8,583 nucleotides of DNA, taken from positions 1-8,583 of the forward strand of contig SXIE01000421.1 of the NCBI GenBank assembly GCA_005772945.1. Direction: 5' to 3'. Each line of letters opens with the position of its first letter. Position 1 is the first letter of the stretch. The stretch is from Pseudomonadota bacterium (GTDB lineage Bacteria > Myxococcota > UBA9042 > PHBI01). The notes beneath the pieces were generated by a model. It saw nothing but the letters and a program-made list of their open reading frames with translations, did not search any database and was not told the origin of the DNA. Shown piece by piece: positions 6,622-8,583 of this stretch. Position numbers and translations under genes: made by a program.

Positions 6622-8583
6622 TCAGCGCGCGCGGCAGGTGACGCCGCCTGCCGAGTCCAGGCGCGCCGCGAACAATGCACGGTCGACCGTCTGAAGCGTC
6701 GCGCGCGCCTCTGAGCTGCCGACGATCGTGTCACCCTGCATCTCACCGACGATCAACAGCCCACCGATTGGACTCTCTGCGAGGACGTTCACTCTCTGCT
6801 CGCCCGAACCTTGGGCGACGATCTCAGCCCACTCGAGCGTTCCATCGAGCGCGTAACGCCCGACGAAGCCATCCACGCCCGGGTGCTGCGTCAGCAACGT
6901 CGCCTGAGTCCCACCGGCTCCCCCGACGGTTCCGGAGGTGTCGACGGAGCCTCCGAACCAGATGGCGTCACGACCGAGGGTGAGTTGTCCCAGGAAACCG
7001 TCTTGCCCGAGGTTCATCTGGCGCACCCACAGGAGGGTCCCGTCCGGCCCAAAACGCGCCACGAACGGCGTGTAGCCGACCACCTCTATGGCGACCGCGT
7101 TCAGGCCGAGGAAGGCGTGCGCCGAGGGCGTCGACAGAGACGCCGGCGTCAAGCCGAACCCGAGCACGATCCCGTCGTCGGGCGTCAGTCTCGCCGATTG
7201 TACGGAGCTGACGCGCGCATCGGACTCGAGTGCCACCAGCGGCGCGTGGCGCTCGATGAGCGCGTCGTCATTCCACCAGTACGCAAACAACCCCTTCTTG
7301 GCTTCGAGGTAGTCCGGACGCAAGGGCGTCTCGATGTCCCCCTCACGGACCATCTGACCCACGACGACGCACCCGGCCGTGCGCCGGCGAGCAGAAATGT
7401 CGCCCGCCGCAAGGCTGGCCCGAGCCCACCGTGCCCGGCCATCCGAGGTCAGGGCTGCGGTGACGCCCATCGGTCCTGTCGGCGACGAAACCGAGATGAG
7501 TTCCCCAACCGGGACGTCCACCCCTGCTCCTCGGTACCCGAAGGATACACAGGCCCCGAGGGTGCTCGCATCCAGTCCGAGTAGCAGGATGGACCCGGCG
7601 CCTCCGTCACCGGGGAGCACGCGCCACTGGCGGGCCAACGGGGCGCGCGTACCGTCGCCTGCAATGAGCGCGACCGCAGCCACAGAATTCGTCTCGTCCG
7701 CAGGCACGGATACAGCACCGTTCAGCCACTCAAGCTCCACGGGACCAACCGCCGAAAACCCAAGCAGCGCATCCAAGGCACCGCTGACCGGGGCGACGAG
7801 GGTTCTATCCCCAATGACCCCCGAGTCGGTCCACGTGTATGAAGGCGGCTCGGAGCCTGCGGCATCGAGCGCGAACGAAACGGTTCGCCAATGGTCGCCG
7901 TTCGAGATCCCGAGAACCTCGCCATTCCTGAACCTTGCGGCGATGTGAATGCCGCCGTCGGCCCGGGCAAACGCCTTCGTACCGAAGAACTGCCCGGTCC
8001 CAACCCTCGTCGACCAGTCGCCGGGGGTGTCGAGAGGCAGCGGACCGGGTGAGCATCGGTCGGCGACGCAACGATCGTCGACCGTACATGCGTCGCCATC
8101 GTCGCACGGCGCCCCGTCGTTCGGGCTCCAGGTCTCGCCGGCCACGCACACGCGGCAGGGGTCGTCGGCCTTCACCGTCCCAGCCGCGATGCAGTCGGCG
8201 CCGATGTGGCAGAAGCCCGAAGCGGCCGGGTAGTCACAGCCGCCCTTGCCGTCACACGCATTCTCGGTACACGCGACGCCGTCGTCGCAGGCGTAGGCGA
8301 CGCCGGCGCACGCGTAGCCGTCGCAGGTGTCGCGCTGCGTGCAGCCGACGCCGGCGTCGCAGGTCGCGCCCTCGTCGGGCTCGGTGGCGCAGGTGCCGTG
8401 GATGCAGAGGAGCTTGCGGCACGTGCCCGCGAGGCGGCCACAGTCCTCGGGTACCGAGCATTCCGCGACCTCGACCTCGGACTCGACCTCGGACTCGACC
8501 TCGGACTCGACCTCGGACTCGACCTCGGACTCGACCTCGGACTCGACCTCGGACTCGACCTCGGACTCGACCTCGGACTCGAC
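6622..8583 (-). CDS. Acidic-repeat, Cys-rich, propeller-like surface protein (5' end outside window)
   Basis: The frame is open from the right edge to TGA 6622-6624 and gives the last 653 residues; an internal ATG at 8175 is not the start. From the window edge, residues 1-37 are a perfect Val-Glu-Ser-Glu repeat. Residues about 42-180 are Cys-rich, with modules such as CDDGVACTENACDGKGGC and PCDDGDACTVDDRC. The remaining 470 or so residues have few cysteines and look like an irregular beta-propeller. SBBP/delta-60-like blades are clearest at FVARFGPDGTLLW (507-519), FVGRYALDGTLEW (573-585) and LFAARLDSAGGV (637-648). It is probably an exported surface protein: the Cys-rich part resembles the neighbouring lipoprotein, and such proteins often carry a lipobox before an acidic spacer, but the signal peptide is not in the window. 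Third positions in the propeller part look less GC-biased than in the operon genes. Function is unknown; ligand binding or adhesion is a guess. Confidence 0.8.
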   Translation of the reverse strand, partial: VESEVESEVESEVESEVESEVESEVESEVESEVESEVEVAECSVPEDCGRLAGTCRKLLCIHGTCATEPDEGATCDAGVGCTQRDTCDGYACAGVAYACDDGVACTENACDGKGGCDYPAASGFCHIGADCIAAGTVKADDPCRVCVAGETWSPNDGAPCDDGDACTVDDRCVADRCSPGPLPLDTPGDWSTRVGTGQFFGTKAFARADGGIHIAARFRNGEVLGISNGDHWRTVSFALDAAGSEPPSYTWTDSGVIGDRTLVAPVSGALDALLGFSAVGPVELEWLNGAVSVPADETNSVAAVALIAGDGTRAPLARQWRVLPGDGGAGSILLLGLDASTLGACVSFGYRGAGVDVPVGELISVSSPTGPMGVTAALTSDGRARWARASLAAGDISARRRTAGCVVVGQMVREGDIETPLRPDYLEAKKGLFAYWWNDDALIERHAPLVALESDARVSSVQSARLTPDDGIVLGFGLTPASLSTPSAHAFLGLNAVAIEVVGYTPFVARFGPDGTLLWVRQMNLGQDGFLGQLTLGRDAIWFGGSVDTSGTVGGAGGTQATLLTQHPGVDGFVGRYALDGTLEWAEIVAQGSGEQRVNVLAESPIGGLLIVGEMQGDTIVGSSEARATLQTVDRALFAARLDSAGGVTCRAR
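8473..8583 (-). repeat. 12-bp perfect tandem repeat, nine full copies, coding for (VESE)n
   Basis: The plus-strand unit GACCTCGGACTC repeats without a single mismatch nine times (8473-8580) and continues into the window edge with GAC. A half unit, GACCTC, precedes it at 8467-8472. Read on the minus strand it encodes Val-Glu-Ser-Glu. The unit is a multiple of three, so copy-number change alters spacer length without a frameshift. The true copy number is unknown because the array runs off the window. Confidence 0.95.

Noticed and set aside
6811..7584. Forward frame of 257 codons opposite the propeller-like domain
   Set aside because: It has no recognisable domain or signal, and the minus frame carries repeated FxxRxxxDGTLxW blades.
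8252..8461. Short minus-strand frames opposite or shifted within the Cys-rich part
   Set aside because: They are out-of-frame readings of the same gene, low in complexity (Arg or Ala runs), and have no start context.
8473..8583. The 12-base array as a CRISPR or an origin iteron
   Set aside because: Units are contiguous without spacers and sit in frame within a coding region, encoding a regular acidic peptide.

Overview
The window is GC-rich (third codon positions almost all G or C in the core genes) and looks like a chromosomal segment of a Myxococcota-type deltaproteobacterium. Three things suggest this: a modular FHA-GAF-class III cyclase, a Cys-rich lipoprotein with two MopE-like 'DxDNDCNG' motifs, and a Cys-rich protein with SBBP/delta-60-like propeller repeats. 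The phylum is inferred from gene style only. No rRNA, tRNA, CRISPR array or mobile element was seen.

Layout. (1) At 3-110 (+) lies the 3' end of an unidentified gene. (2) From 4692 down to 133 (-) runs a compact five-gene block: engB (ribosome-assembly GTPase), rimI (ribosomal-protein N-acetyltransferase), thiE (thiamine-phosphate synthase), prmC (release-factor glutamine methyltransferase) and an FHA-GAF-adenylate cyclase. The first four genes overlap by 3, 14 and 3 bases and the cyclase follows after about 49 bases, so this reads as one operon with translational coupling. Shine-Dalgarno positions favour starts internal to the longest open frames: TTG for rimI and ATG for engB, prmC and the cyclase. 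(3) At 4693-4890 is a 198-base divergent intergenic region with a perfect 7-1-7 inverted repeat and the only clearly AT-rich patch nearby. (4) At 4891-6597 (+) is a secreted Cys-rich lipoprotein. (5) Converging on it with a 24-base gap is a 5'-truncated gene (6622-8583, -). It encodes a nine-copy perfect acidic repeat, a Cys-rich region and a C-terminal propeller-like domain.

How the genes fit together. The minus-strand block joins translation functions (ribosome assembly, ribosomal-protein acetylation, release-factor methylation) with one vitamin B1 step and a second-messenger enzyme. The two convergent genes are probably both envelope or surface proteins. They share the same Cys-rich module family and each has a long acidic spacer before it. 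No complete new system is evident. The most notable signals are the Lys/Thr (class IIIb-like) cyclase in a translation operon, the acidic minisatellite, and the paired Cys-rich surface proteins.
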